From contig CAZWTU010000002.1 in NCBI GenBank assembly GCA_964637035.1, positions 1-64,000 of the forward strand: 64,000 nucleotides of DNA, given 5' to 3'. This document shows, one piece after another, positions 33,370 to 43,096 of the stretch. The notes below the pieces were generated by a model, which did no database searches, had not been told where the DNA came from, and was given only the letters and a program-made list of their open reading frames with translations. The stretch comes from CAZMMV01 sp964637035. Lineage in GTDB: Bacteria; Bacillota; Clostridia; Tissierellales; Tissierellaceae. Position 1 is the stretch's first letter. Each line of letters begins with the position of its first letter. The position numbers and the translations under genes are program-made.

Positions 33370-35250
33370 ATGAATATAATAAATATGCAAAATATATCAA
33401 AATCTTTTAGTGAAAAGAAACTAATAGATAATATAAATCTTGGAATAAATGAAGGGGATAAAATAGGTTTTATTGGGCTAAATGGAAGTGGTAAAACAAC
33501 ACTCTTAAAAATAATAGCAGGGGTTTTAGAAGCTGATAGTGGAGAAATAATAAAAGGAAGTACAATAAATATAGAATATCTGCCTCAAGATATAGAATTT
33601 GATCAAGAGCTTACAGTACTGGAACAAGTATTTAAGGGAAATTCAGATAATATTAGGCTAGTAAAAAGATATCGTGAAGCTTTAGATAAGGACACCGTAT
33701 CTAATAAAGAAGTATTAGATTTAAGTCAAGAAATGGATAGGAAAAATGCTTGGGCTTTAGAAAGTGAAGCAAAAACCGTATTAACCCAATTAGGTATAAT
33801 TGATTTTAAGAAGAAGATAAAAAAATTATCTGGGGGACAGAGGAAAAGAGTAGCCTTAGCTTCTTCATTAATAAATCCAGCAGATTTGCTTATATTAGAT
33901 GAGCCTACTAACCATTTAGATAATACAAGTATAGAATGGCTAGAGACTTATCTTATAAATAGAAAAGGTGCTTTACTCATGATTACCCATGATAGATATT
34001 TTTTAGATAGGATAGTTAATCAAATAGTAGAATTGGATAGGGGTAATATATACTCTTATATGGGAAATTATAATTATTATTTAGAAAAAAAGATTCAAAG
34101 AGACGAAATGGAAATAGCCAATGAAAGAAAAAGAAGATCCTTATTACGTAAGGAATTAGCCTGGATGAAACAGGGGGCAAAAGCAAGAAGTACTAAGCAA
34201 AAAGCTAGAATAGAAAGATATCATGAATTAAGTAATAGTGAATTAGACGTATCAGATGAAAAACTAGATATATCTGTAGGAACTAGGAGATTAGGTAGAA
34301 AAATAATAGAAGTAAAAAATATAGAAAAATCTTTTGGGACAAAGAAAGTAATAAATAATTTTAGCTTTACTTTATTAAGAGATGATAGAATAGGTATATT
34401 AGGTCCTAATGGTAGTGGGAAATCGACCTTGATGAATATACTAATAGGGAGAATAGAGCCAGATAAGGGAATTGTAGACATTGGGGAAACAGTCAAAATA
34501 GGATATTTCACTCAAGAAACCGAATATATGGATGAAGATATGAGAGCTATTGAGTATATTAGACAAGGTGGAGAATTTATCCAAACAGGAGAAGGAGAAA
34601 AAATATCCGCCTCCCAAATGATGGAAAATTTCCTGTTTCAAAAGGAAGAGCAATGGACTCCACTGGGGAAACTATCAGGAGGAGAAAAAAGAAGACTTTA
34701 CCTCCTAAGGGTACTCATGGAGTCTCCAAATATATTGTTATTGGATGAACCAACCAATGATTTAGATATAAATACTTTAACAGTATTAGAGGATTATATA
34801 GAAAGATTTGCTGGAGCTGTAATCGTAGTGTCTCATGATAGATACTTGCTAAATAAAGTAGTTGATAGAGTATTTGTATTTGAAGATAATGGAGATATAA
34901 AAGAATATACAGGTAATTATGATTATTTTAAAGACCAAAGTAAATTAGTTGAAGAAGATAATATAAAAGAAGAAAAACCAATAAAATCAGAAAGACAAAA
35001 AGAAAAGACTTTAAAATTTTCATTTAATGAACAGAGACAATGGGAAAGCATAGATATGGACATAGAGGAACTTGAAAAACAAATAATATCTATTGAAAAT
35101 CAAATGGAGAAAGCTTCTAGTGAATATTCTAAACTTCAAGAGTTAATGAAAAAAAAGAAAGACATAGAAAAAAAATTAGATGAAAAGATGGAAAACTGGA
35201 TATATTTAAGTGAATTAGCTGAAAAAATAGAAGAAGATAAAAGACAATGA
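33370..35250 (+). CDS. ABC-F family ATPase
   Basis: A 626-residue soluble protein with two ABC ATPase domains and no membrane segments, the ABC-F layout. First domain: Walker A GLNGSGKTTLLK (about 37-48) and LSGGQRKRVALAS; linker about 225-305 rich in Lys/Arg with MKQGAKARSTKQKAR; second domain: GPNGSGKSTLMN (about 344) and LSGGEKRRLYLLR. A charged coiled coil (about 560-626) ends it, as in Uup/YdiF-type members. ABC-F proteins act on ribosomes in translation or antibiotic protection. Which subgroup applies is not clear; a housekeeping Uup-like role is most likely. topB begins 12 bases downstream. Confidence 0.93.
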   Translation: MNIINMQNISKSFSEKKLIDNINLGINEGDKIGFIGLNGSGKTTLLKIIAGVLEADSGEIIKGSTINIEYLPQDIEFDQELTVLEQVFKGNSDNIRLVKRYREALDKDTVSNKEVLDLSQEMDRKNAWALESEAKTVLTQLGIIDFKKKIKKLSGGQRKRVALASSLINPADLLILDEPTNHLDNTSIEWLETYLINRKGALLMITHDRYFLDRIVNQIVELDRGNIYSYMGNYNYYLEKKIQRDEMEIANERKRRSLLRKELAWMKQGAKARSTKQKARIERYHELSNSELDVSDEKLDISVGTRRLGRKIIEVKNIEKSFGTKKVINNFSFTLLRDDRIGILGPNGSGKSTLMNILIGRIEPDKGIVDIGETVKIGYFTQETEYMDEDMRAIEYIRQGGEFIQTGEGEKISASQMMENFLFQKEEQWTPLGKLSGGEKRRLYLLRVLMESPNILLLDEPTNDLDINTLTVLEDYIERFAGAVIVVSHDRYLLNKVVDRVFVFEDNGDIKEYTGNYDYFKDQSKLVEEDNIKEEKPIKSERQKEKTLKFSFNEQRQWESIDMDIEELEKQIISIENQMEKASSEYSKLQELMKKKKDIEKKLDEKMENWIYLSELAEKIEEDKRQ

Positions 35251-35262
35251 GAGGATGTTTAC

Positions 35263-37437
35263 ATGAGTAAATCATTAGTTTTAGCGGAAAAACCTTCAGT
35301 AGGCAGAGATATTGCAAAGGTGTTAAATTGTAGAAACAAGAGAAATGGCTATATAGAAGGTAATAAGTATATAGTTACTTGGGCTTTAGGACATTTAGTT
35401 ACATTGGCAGAACCTGATAAATATAATCAAAAATATAAGACTTGGAATATGGAAGATCTACCAATGTTGCCGGATAAAATGAAACTTGAAATAATAAGAC
35501 AAACTCAAAAACAATATAATACAGTTAAAAGTCAAATGTTAAGAAAAGACGTAAATGAGATAATTATAGCAACAGATGCAGGCAGAGAAGGAGAACTTGT
35601 TGCTAGATGGATAATAGATAAGGCCCATGTGAAAAAACCACTAAAAAGACTTTGGATTTCATCAGTTACAGATAAAGCAATAAAAGAAGGATTTAATAAA
35701 TTAAAAGATGGTAGACAATATGAAAATCTATATCATTCAGCGGTTGCTAGATCTGAAGCAGATTGGATCGTAGGTATCAATGCAACACGAGCGCTTACAG
35801 TAAAATATAATGCACAATTATCCTGTGGAAGAGTTCAGACTCCCACAATAGCTATGATACAACAAAGAGAAGAAGAAATAAAAAGATTTAGACCAAGGGA
35901 TTATTATGGAATAGTTGCCAGTACAAAGGATTTAAGATTTACTTGGCAAGATAGAGAATCTAATAGTAATAGAACATTTGATAAAAATAAAATAGAAAAG
36001 ATATTAAACTCTATTAGGGGCAAACAAATTAAGATAATAAATATAGAAAAACAAGATAAAAAGTCCTATGGATCAGGATTATACGATTTAACTGAATTGC
36101 AAAGAGATGCAAATAGAATATTTGGCTATTCAGCCAAGGAAACACTATCCATAATGCAAAGATTATATGAAAACCATAAGATATTAACTTATCCTAGAAC
36201 GGATTCCAAATATATTTCTGATGACTTAGTGCCAACATTAAAGGACAGGGTAAAGGCATCTGCTATGGGTGAATATGGTAAGATTGGGACAAAGATACTT
36301 AGGGGAAATATTAGGCCTAATAAATCCTTTGTAAACAATGGTAAGGTAACAGACCACCATGCCATAATACCTACAGAAGAAAGAGTAACATATTCAAATC
36401 TAAGTGATAATGAGAGGAAGATATATGATTTAGTGGTAAAAAGATTTTTGTCGGTTTTATTGCCACCTTATGAGTATGAGCAAACCACTATAAAGGCTAC
36501 AATAGAAAATGAGAATTTTGTGGCTAGGGGTAAAAGAGTATTAGCTTTAGGGTGGAAAGAAGTATATGAAAAAGATTACTATAATGAAGACGATGAGGAT
36601 GATGAGGATCAAAATCTTCCTCTTATGTCTAAGGGAGATACACTTAAAGTAAGCTCCATTAGGGAAACAAATGGTAAAACAGCACCACCACCACCATTTA
36701 ATGAGGGGACACTACTTCAAGCCATGGAAAATCCTGTAAGATATATGGCAGAAGAAGATAAAAAATTAAAAAGGATAATAGGAGAAACTGGAGGTATAGG
36801 AACAGTAGCTACTAGAGCAGATATAATAGAAAAGCTCTTTAACAGCTTTTTAATTGAAAAAAGAGGAAAAGACATATTTACTACGTCAAAGGGCAAACAA
36901 TTACTAGATTTAGTGCCAGAGGAATTAAAATCTCCTGCTTTAACGGCCCAGTGGGAACAAAAATTAGAATTAATATCTAAGGGAAAATTAAGCAAGGATA
37001 AATTTATAAATGAAATGAGAGAGTACTCAAAAAGTGTAGTAAGGGAAATAAAAAATAGTGATAAAACCTATAGGCATGATAATTTAACTAGAAATAAATG
37101 TCCGGAATGTGGAAAATTTATGTTAGAAGTTAAAAGCAAAAGGGGCAAAATGAATATTTGTCAAGATAGGGAGTGTGGTTATAGAAAGTCTATATCAAGG
37201 CCATCAAATGCAAGGTGTCCAAAATGTAAAAAAAGAATGGAAATTCGGGGCCAGGGGGAAGGACAAACTTTTATGTGTAAATGTGGATATAGAGAAAAAA
37301 TGTCTTCATTTAACGAAAGAAAGTCTAAAGAAAAAGATAGGATGTCTAAAAGGGATGTAAATAAGTTTTTAAATAAACAAGAAAACAAAAATTTAAATAC
37401 GGATTTAGCAGATGCACTATCAAAAATAAAACTATAA
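35263..37437 (+). CDS. topB: DNA topoisomerase III
   Basis: A 724-residue type IA topoisomerase that decatenates DNA through a transient 5'-phosphotyrosine. The TOPRIM domain starts SLVLAEKPSVGRDIAKVL and has ATDAGREGELVARWI (about 105-119); the catalytic tyrosine is Tyr310 in ILTYPRTDSKY. The C-terminus holds zinc-ribbon modules (CPECGKFM with CQDRECGY, then CPKCKKRM with CKCGY), which are variable in TopB but common in Firmicutes. ATG 35263 follows GAGGATG. It is probably co-transcribed with the ABC-F gene. An acidic insert DEDDEDQ near residue 447 is notable but not disruptive. Confidence 0.95.
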   Translation: MSKSLVLAEKPSVGRDIAKVLNCRNKRNGYIEGNKYIVTWALGHLVTLAEPDKYNQKYKTWNMEDLPMLPDKMKLEIIRQTQKQYNTVKSQMLRKDVNEIIIATDAGREGELVARWIIDKAHVKKPLKRLWISSVTDKAIKEGFNKLKDGRQYENLYHSAVARSEADWIVGINATRALTVKYNAQLSCGRVQTPTIAMIQQREEEIKRFRPRDYYGIVASTKDLRFTWQDRESNSNRTFDKNKIEKILNSIRGKQIKIINIEKQDKKSYGSGLYDLTELQRDANRIFGYSAKETLSIMQRLYENHKILTYPRTDSKYISDDLVPTLKDRVKASAMGEYGKIGTKILRGNIRPNKSFVNNGKVTDHHAIIPTEERVTYSNLSDNERKIYDLVVKRFLSVLLPPYEYEQTTIKATIENENFVARGKRVLALGWKEVYEKDYYNEDDEDDEDQNLPLMSKGDTLKVSSIRETNGKTAPPPPFNEGTLLQAMENPVRYMAEEDKKLKRIIGETGGIGTVATRADIIEKLFNSFLIEKRGKDIFTTSKGKQLLDLVPEELKSPALTAQWEQKLELISKGKLSKDKFINEMREYSKSVVREIKNSDKTYRHDNLTRNKCPECGKFMLEVKSKRGKMNICQDRECGYRKSISRPSNARCPKCKKRMEIRGQGEGQTFMCKCGYREKMSSFNERKSKEKDRMSKRDVNKFLNKQENKNLNTDLADALSKIKL

Positions 37438-37510
37438 AGTTAAAAATTTTAGATAAATTATTACTATTGTGGTAAAATATAGTTAGAAAACTAAGTGGAG
37501 GAAGTAAAAA

Positions 37511-38347
37511 ATGATAGAAATAGGAAAAGTACAAAAGTTAAGAATAAAGAGATTTACTACTGTTGGGGCTTACTTGAATACAGATGACCCTATAGAAGAT
37601 GATGTTTTATTACCTAAATCCCAAATACCTGAAAATGCCAATGAGGGGGATGAACTAGAGGTAATGATTTATAATGACTCTAAAGACAGGGTTATAGCTA
37701 CAACCAACAGATCAAAACTAGAAGTTGGAGATATGGGACACCTTATGCTAGTTAGTCAAACAAAAATCGGTTCATTTTTGGATTGGGGATTAGAAAAGGA
37801 CCTTTTCTTACCCTTCGCAGAAACAGTGGGTTCTGTAGAAGAAGGGAAATCATATTTAGTTGGGGTTTACCTAGATAAATCAAATAGATTATGTGCTACC
37901 ATGAAAGTTAGAGATATGCTAAGAACGGATTCACCTTATGAAGTAGATGATAAGGTTGAGGGTACAATCTACAGCATCAATAGAGATATTGGAGCCTTTG
38001 TAGCAGTAGATGATAAATATGATGGATTGATACCAAATAAAGAATTTATTGGCGCTTATGAAGTAGGCGACTCTGTGCAAGTAAGAATAACTAATATTAA
38101 AGAAGACGGTAAATTAGACTTAAGTTTAAAAGATAAGGGATATGTACAAATGGACAATGATGGGGAAGTTATATTAGATAAATTGAAGAAAAACAAGGGT
38201 TTCTTGCCCCTAAATGATGATAGTTCTCCCCAAGAAATAAGAAAACAATTACAAATGAGTAAATCAGGTTTCAAAAGAGCAGTTGGTAGACTTTTAAAGG
38301 GTGAAATCATAGAGTTTCATGAAGATGGCATAAGAATAAAAGAATAG
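37511..38347 (+). CDS. S1-domain RNA-binding protein (CvfB-like)
   Basis: A 278-residue protein with the CvfB/YitL layout: tandem OB/S1-like domains (about 60-210, including TKIGSFLDWGLEKDLFLPF and GTIYSINRDIGAFVAVD) and a C-terminal winged helix (about 220-278, with MSKSGFKRAVGRLLKG). In Staphylococcus CvfB binds RNA and affects virulence regulators; in other Firmicutes the function is undefined. ATG 37511 follows GTGGAGGAAG. It stands between topB and a symmetrical hairpin before mscL. Confidence 0.85.
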   Translation: MIEIGKVQKLRIKRFTTVGAYLNTDDPIEDDVLLPKSQIPENANEGDELEVMIYNDSKDRVIATTNRSKLEVGDMGHLMLVSQTKIGSFLDWGLEKDLFLPFAETVGSVEEGKSYLVGVYLDKSNRLCATMKVRDMLRTDSPYEVDDKVEGTIYSINRDIGAFVAVDDKYDGLIPNKEFIGAYEVGDSVQVRITNIKEDGKLDLSLKDKGYVQMDNDGEVILDKLKKNKGFLPLNDDSSPQEIRKQLQMSKSGFKRAVGRLLKGEIIEFHEDGIRIKE

Positions 38348-38360
38348 GATATCTTTAAAG

Positions 38361-38391
38361 AAAGGCAAAAGACAAGTGTCTTTTGCCTTTA
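38361..38391. terminator. Hairpin between the CvfB-like gene and mscL
   Basis: A perfect inverted repeat, 38361-38374 with 38377-38390, forms at least a 12-bp stem. No T run follows the arm itself on the plus strand, though the right arm contains TTTT and CCTTT; termination is likely but could be partial. Confidence 0.65.
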
Positions 38392-38434
38392 CTATAATTT
38401 AAAATTATAAAAAAATAAATTTAGGAGGAAAAAA

Positions 38435-38830
38435 ATGCTGAAGGATTTTAAAAAATTTGCATTAAAAGGAAATGTAATTGATTTAGCAGTGGGTGTAGTT
38501 ATTGGTGGAGCATTTGGTAAAATTGTAACTTCACTTGTTAATGATTTACTTATGCCAATAATAGGTATACTTGTAGGAGGAGTTAATTTTTCAGATTTAA
38601 AGTATGTTATCACGCCTGCTAGTGGTGAAATAGCTGAATCAGCTATTTTATATGGGGAATTTATTCAATCAGTATTTGATTTCTTTATTATTGCATTATC
38701 TATATTTTTATTTATAAGACTTTTATCATCAATGAAAAGGGAAGAACCTATTGAAGAAGAAGGGCCACCAGAACCCAGTAAAGAAGAAGTACTTCTTACA
38801 GAAATAAGGGATTTACTTAAAGCAAAATAA
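38435..38830 (+). CDS. mscL: Large-conductance mechanosensitive channel
   Basis: A 131-residue pentameric channel that opens under membrane tension to release solutes in hypo-osmotic shock. Seen: FKKFALKGNVIDLAVGVVIGG (amphipathic helix and first membrane helix, about residues 4-24), a periplasmic-type loop, a second helix (about 75-97, FFIIALSIFLFIRLL) and a charged cytoplasmic C-terminus. Length and motifs are standard. AGGAGG precedes ATG 38435. Downstream, 38853-38905 can fold into an imperfect terminator-like hairpin; the rest of 38831-39114 holds nothing recognisable. Confidence 0.95.
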   Translation: MLKDFKKFALKGNVIDLAVGVVIGGAFGKIVTSLVNDLLMPIIGILVGGVNFSDLKYVITPASGEIAESAILYGEFIQSVFDFFIIALSIFLFIRLLSSMKREEPIEEEGPPEPSKEEVLLTEIRDLLKAK

Positions 38831-39114
38831 AATTTAATTTAATTAGCTAGTAGGCCCCTTCTTTTTGACTTTTGGTTAAAAGCAAAGAGAGGGGACTTTT
38901 GTTATCATACATTTATACTCATTGGTATGAGTAAATATATTATGTTTAATCACTAAATAAACATGTATTATATAATAAAATATATAGTTGTGTCAACAGT
39001 AAATTTGAACTATTCTTCTTTTAGTGATATAATTATAATAGAGTAAGTTAAAATGTGAGTAAAATAATATTTTTCTTATGAAAATCGCAAGTTAAAGTGG
39101 AGGGGAATATATTA

Positions 39115-39966
39115 ATGAATTTAGTTGATAAAAAGGTAATACATAAGACCTTTGGTAAAGGTAATGTGGTAAATTATGATGACTCTTATATAAAAATAAA
39201 CTTTGAATCTGGTACTAAAAAGTTTGTTTTTCCTGATGTGTTTGGAAAGTATATAACTCTCATTGATAAAAAAGCAGCTAATTTAGTAGGAAAAAAGATA
39301 GAAAAAAGAGAAGAAGAACGTAAAAAAGAGGAAATAAAATTAGAAGAAGAGAGGGCTTTAGAACAAGAACGGCAACGTATTTTAAGAGAGGAAAAACTAA
39401 TGCAAAGCCGTAAAATTCATCCACAACTACAATCAGTTTTTTGGAGTGATCCAGAAGAAGAGGAGATAATCTTTACCGATTGGAAGGTTTTTGCAGGAAC
39501 AATTAAAAGTGGAAAGAAAAAGGGGCAACCTAGGCGACTGCCACGGATGGATAAAAAGAGTGGATGCCTTATCACTAGAAGAGAAGCTGACATGCCAGAA
39601 GAGGATAGGCGTATAGTGGGTTTGTTTTTGGCAGAAGAAACTTTCAATGGGAAAACCTGTGAAGATGGGTTTATTCCAGCTCATCCAGAATATAGGATTC
39701 GCTTGACAGAAGAAGAGTCTGAAAAAATGTTATTTTGGAATTACTATTTTAATGAAAATTCTCCAGAACAGATGATATGGAATTCAGGGAGACAACGTTA
39801 TTTTGATAATGAATGGATGGCACAGATTTTAAGAGATATTATTGATTTGAAAGAAGATCCTGAAGAAAAAAAGAAAGTAGGGTTATTTTTTGAACATTTT
39901 TGTAGAATTAATCGTATAAAGAAAGATGAATTACCACAGGCTAATGGCTCATTAATGCGAGTTTAA
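39115..39966 (+). CDS. Unknown protein with KOW/Tudor-like N-terminus and coiled coil
   Basis: A 283-residue protein I do not recognise. Residues about 1-50 (DKKVIHKTFGKGNVVNYDD) look like the small beta-barrel found at the C-terminus of UvrD/PcrA helicases and CarD-type proteins. Residues about 60-105 are a highly charged Glu/Arg/Lys coiled coil. The remaining part (about 110-283) has aromatic and charged motifs (FTDWKVFAGTIKSGKKKGQ, FWNYYFNENSPEQMIWN) suggesting a folded domain of unknown type. GTG 39097 overlaps the GGAGGGG ribosome site, so ATG 39115 is chosen. It is monocistronic with its own terminator. A nucleic-acid or polymerase-binding role is only a guess. Confidence 0.7.
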   Translation: MNLVDKKVIHKTFGKGNVVNYDDSYIKINFESGTKKFVFPDVFGKYITLIDKKAANLVGKKIEKREEERKKEEIKLEEERALEQERQRILREEKLMQSRKIHPQLQSVFWSDPEEEEIIFTDWKVFAGTIKSGKKKGQPRRLPRMDKKSGCLITRREADMPEEDRRIVGLFLAEETFNGKTCEDGFIPAHPEYRIRLTEEESEKMLFWNYYFNENSPEQMIWNSGRQRYFDNEWMAQILRDIIDLKEDPEEKKKVGLFFEHFCRINRIKKDELPQANGSLMRV

Positions 39967-39993
39967 TTTAATTAAAGCCTTATAAACATAGCC

Positions 39994-40036
39994 AAAAACC
40001 AATTAGAAGACTAATAATTTTCTAATTGGTTTTTGT
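39994..40036 (+). terminator. Terminator after the KOW-like gene
   Basis: A perfect 15-bp stem (39994-40008 with 40020-40034) ends in TTTTTG. Confidence 0.85.
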
Positions 40037-40121
40037 TTTGAAACAGATAAAGTCAAATTTTAGAAGCTTGCTTGTATAATAATAATATAATTTGGCATCC
40101 TATATTTAGGAGGTGTCTTAA

Positions 40122-40604
40122 ATGACTAAAGTTAATTTATCACAAAAAGAAAGAATGTTGCTTGAGGACCAAAAAAGTCATGAGAAAATATGTATAGAGA
40201 AATATACTAATTATGCAAGTCAAGCACAGGATCCAGCACTAAAACAAATGTTTTTAACACATGGGCAAGAGGAACAGGAGCATTATGACACAATCAATCA
40301 AATTTTATCTGGAACAGTTCCAAATTTAAACCAGCAAGCCCAGCAGAAAGGGCAAGAGCAAAACAAGCAAAACAATTTACAGAACACTAGTGGGACAGGT
40401 ATTTGTAACAGCACGGATGAGTCACTCTGCAGTGATTTACTTATGACAGAGAAATATATTTCATCTACCTATGACACAACAATATTTGAATGTGTAGATA
40501 CAAACTTACGTGATGTACTCAACCACATACAAAAAGAAGAACAGCAGCATGGAGAACAGATTTTTAATTATATGCAAAGCCATGGTATGTATGAAGTAAA
40601 ATAA
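40122..40604 (+). CDS. CotF-like spore coat family protein
   Basis: A 160-residue, helix-rich protein with a CotF-like layout: a first helical pair (LLEDQKSHEKICIEKYTNYA, about 13-32, with THGQEEQEHYDTINQIL, about 46-62), a Gln/Asn-rich linker (about 70-95) and a second pair (LCSDLLMTEKYISSTYDTTI, about 105-124, with EEQQHGEQIFNYMQSHGMY). CotF-family proteins occur in spore coats and also in non-spore contexts; the repeated E-x-x-H patterns recall ferritin-like bundles. AGGAGGTG precedes ATG 40122. Presence suggests descent from a spore-former but does not prove sporulation. Confidence 0.8.
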   Translation: MTKVNLSQKERMLLEDQKSHEKICIEKYTNYASQAQDPALKQMFLTHGQEEQEHYDTINQILSGTVPNLNQQAQQKGQEQNKQNNLQNTSGTGICNSTDESLCSDLLMTEKYISSTYDTTIFECVDTNLRDVLNHIQKEEQQHGEQIFNYMQSHGMYEVK

Positions 40605-40623
40605 TAAGTGAGATGTAAATATA

Positions 40624-40676
40624 AGAGACGGTTTTTGACTATTAAAGTTATGGAAGTCAAAAACTGTCTCTTTTTG
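40624..40676 (+). terminator. Terminator after the CotF-like gene
   Basis: A 17-bp stem (40624-40640 with 40655-40671, one G-T pair) is followed by TTTT. Confidence 0.88.
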
Positions 40677-40832
40677 TGTTAAAAAAATATGGCACTAGCA
40701 GTTTAAATGAACAATATATGAATAAGGTTTATCTACTTATGATTGATTCTTATAATTGCAAGTCTCAACTATTTATGGTAAATTATTAATGTAGTAAATT
40801 TTATTTTCAAAATAAACTTAGGGGATGATAAA

Positions 40833-41645
40833 TTGAATACAAATGAAATAATGAAGTTAGCACTTGATATGTCAGGCTTTGATACGATTCCTGTAGACTC
40901 GGAAGTATATGTTGAAGGGAAAAACATAAAAAAAGTACTATTTGGAGTAGATATAGATAGTTCAGATTTATATTATGCTAAGGCTAATGGATATGATGCG
41001 GTAATAGCACATCACCCTCAGGCCAATATTATTAATGCGATTGAAGTTTACAAGGATCATGTAAAAATAATGAAAGAAAATGGGCTAGCTGAGGAAGTAG
41101 CAAAAAAAGCAATAGAAGATAAGTATAATGAGTTAAAAGTTTCTGTTAATGTAAAAAACTATGATGATACAATTTCAATAGCTAAAATGTTGAAAATTCC
41201 GTTTTTAAATATTCATCAGCCACTAGATGAAATCGGAAGAAAACTGATGCAGGAAAAAGTAGATAATGTGTGTAAGGATGACAATGCAACCCTTGAAGAT
41301 CTTGTAAATGGACTAAGTAGCTTTAAAGAAATGAAAGTTGCAAGAACTAAAGTTGAACTCCTTATAGGGGATAAAGATGACAAACCAGGTAAAACAGTAG
41401 TTGCACATGGAACTTATACAAATGGCGGTTATGGAGTTGCAAATGCATATTTTGAAAATGGAATAAATACGGTGATATATATTCATACTTCATATTCAGA
41501 TTATATAAAACTTAAACAGGAAAAAAAGGGAAATCTTATAGTATCTGGTCATATAGCTAGTGATGCAGTAGGAATTAACCCCTTTGTGGATGCATTAAGG
41601 GAAAAAGGACTAGAAGTAACTACAATAAAGGGAATTATATCTTAA
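40833..41645 (+). CDS. Nif3-like (DUF34) family protein
   Basis: A 270-residue protein resembling the Nif3/DUF34 metal-binding family: IAHHPQAN (about residues 58-65) supplies the paired-histidine motif, NIHQPLDEIG follows near 127, and IVSGHIASDAVGINPFVD near 246 gives the C-terminal metal histidine. The family binds divalent metals in toroidal hexamers; its biochemical role is unsettled. TTG 40833 follows AGGGGATG. The gene stands alone between two terminators. Confidence 0.7.
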   Translation: MNTNEIMKLALDMSGFDTIPVDSEVYVEGKNIKKVLFGVDIDSSDLYYAKANGYDAVIAHHPQANIINAIEVYKDHVKIMKENGLAEEVAKKAIEDKYNELKVSVNVKNYDDTISIAKMLKIPFLNIHQPLDEIGRKLMQEKVDNVCKDDNATLEDLVNGLSSFKEMKVARTKVELLIGDKDDKPGKTVVAHGTYTNGGYGVANAYFENGINTVIYIHTSYSDYIKLKQEKKGNLIVSGHIASDAVGINPFVDALREKGLEVTTIKGIIS

Positions 41646-41675
41646 ATAATATAATACAAGATACGGTATATAAAT

Positions 41676-41709
41676 AAAAAACTAAGTATTTTATGGACTT
41701 AGTTTTTTA
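41676..41709. terminator. Terminator between the Nif3-like gene and the minus-strand genes
   Basis: A 12-bp stem (41676-41687 with 41697-41708) carries A and T runs on both sides, so it can serve both directions. Confidence 0.82.
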
Positions 41710-41738
41710 TTTGCTTATTTAAACATACTGGATTATTA

Positions 41739-42131
41739 TTATGATTTTCTAATCATGGAACTTTTACACTTGGGACATTTTATAGAGATTCGTCCTTTAC
41801 CCCGGGGGACACGAAGGGTCTGCTCACAATTTGGACATTTGAAGTATTTATAATGCCTCATATTTTTTACCCTATTTAACTTAGAATTAAGACTTTTCTT
41901 TATAGGATTCCAAAACTTTAAATAACTTTGATTTTCTGCATATCGTTTTGCTATGTTTTTTGAAAAGATTCTAAAATAAGCTATAAAAAGTATTAGTAAG
42001 GAAATTAAAGGTATTATACTGATATTAATAAACCTTGATAAGATAAATAAAGATATAAAGATTATTAATAAAAAATTATTTAATTGATCTCCACCATATC
42101 TACCTGTCATAAATTTCTTGAACCAATTCAT
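41739..42131 (-). CDS. Membrane protein with C-terminal zinc ribbon
   Basis: A 130-residue protein with two adjacent hydrophobic segments (about residues 19-37 and 38-56) and a C-terminal zinc ribbon, CPNCEQTLRVPRGKGRISIK followed by CPKCKSS, with the usual CxxC pair spacing. A GTG nine bases upstream overlaps the GGAGTG ribosome site, so the ATG at the complement of 42129-42131 is chosen. It follows a J-domain membrane protein gene by 34 bases on the minus strand. Similar zinc-ribbon plus J-domain pairs occur in clostridia; their function is not known. Confidence 0.75.
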   Translation of the reverse strand: MNWFKKFMTGRYGGDQLNNFLLIIFISLFILSRFINISIIPLISLLILFIAYFRIFSKNIAKRYAENQSYLKFWNPIKKSLNSKLNRVKNMRHYKYFKCPNCEQTLRVPRGKGRISIKCPKCKSSMIRKS

Positions 42132-42165
42132 ATTATGCACTCCATTCTCTATTTATAAAAATTAA

Positions 42166-42954
42166 CTATGCCATAGATTTGTATCTATCTATATTTCCAT
42201 CACTTAAAAATTCATAAGCCTCGTTTATTTCTTGGAATTTTTTTGTTGCATCAGGAGCCTTATTTAAGTCAGGATGATTTTCTTTAGCCTTTTTTCTGTA
42301 TGCTAATTTAACTTCATATTTATCTGTATCATAGTCTAATCCTAATAATCTACAACTTTTTTCATATTTATTCTTAAAATCAGTAGTAGGATCCATATAA
42401 GTATTTCCATAACCTGGGCCAGGTCCTCCACCGTATCCCTGTCTACTTCCAAAGTTTGTACTTTGATATTGATGCCATTGTTTAAATCTTTCTTCCCATT
42501 GTCTCTGCTCTTCAGCCCTACGTCTCTCTTGTTCCTTCCTTCTTTTTTCATTTTCCATATCCTTATATTTATTTCCATATTCATTAAAAGACCTAAATTT
42601 ACTTTGCTTACCAGAAATTAAATGATCAGACCTATCGTATAAATATTCAGTAACTATGTATTTTATATATTTCAAATAAGAAATAAATTTATTACCTAAG
42701 ATAGGGAAAATTATAAAAAATAATATAGTCACTATTACAACAGGATTAAATAAAGCTAAAATTCCAAAGGGACCTGCGAAAAGAAAAATTAATAAGCATC
42801 CTCCCATTCCCAGCAACGCTCCTAATCCCCTAGCAATAGTCCTAACAAAGATTACTATAGTACTAATAATAGAAATTAAAAAATCAAATATTATTGATAT
42901 TAACGAAGCAATTCCATATAATATATTGCCTATTCCTTTTTTAAATAAACTCAT
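42166..42954 (-). CDS. Membrane-anchored J-domain protein
   Basis: A 262-residue protein with hydrophobic segments in its first 95 residues (likely three, including ILYGIASLISIIFDFLISII), then a charged Arg/Glu/Gln-rich coiled region (about 125-170), a Gly/Tyr-rich linker (about 172-190), and a C-terminal J domain with YRKKAKENHPDLNK containing the HPD motif and FQEINEAYEFLSD. J domains stimulate the ATPase of DnaK-type chaperones, so this likely recruits Hsp70 to the membrane. ATG at the complement of 42952-42954 follows AGAGGAG. It is probably the first gene of a two-gene unit. Confidence 0.85.
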   Translation of the reverse strand: MSLFKKGIGNILYGIASLISIIFDFLISIISTIVIFVRTIARGLGALLGMGGCLLIFLFAGPFGILALFNPVVIVTILFFIIFPILGNKFISYLKYIKYIVTEYLYDRSDHLISGKQSKFRSFNEYGNKYKDMENEKRRKEQERRRAEEQRQWEERFKQWHQYQSTNFGSRQGYGGGPGPGYGNTYMDPTTDFKNKYEKSCRLLGLDYDTDKYEVKLAYRKKAKENHPDLNKAPDATKKFQEINEAYEFLSDGNIDRYKSMA

Positions 42955-43096
42955 TAAATATAATCTCCTCTGCTATAAGTTAGTAAGGTTAATTCTAAAA
43001 TTAATGTTAATTATATCATATAATTCTATTACAAATGCATAAAATTTGACTAAATATATCTTGTCAAATTTTATGCATTTACTTAGGTTTAAAAGT

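Noticed and set aside
37175..37360. Plus-strand second frame inside the topB zinc-ribbon region
   Set aside because: The topB frame keeps its cysteine pattern through this segment; no sign of a frameshift.
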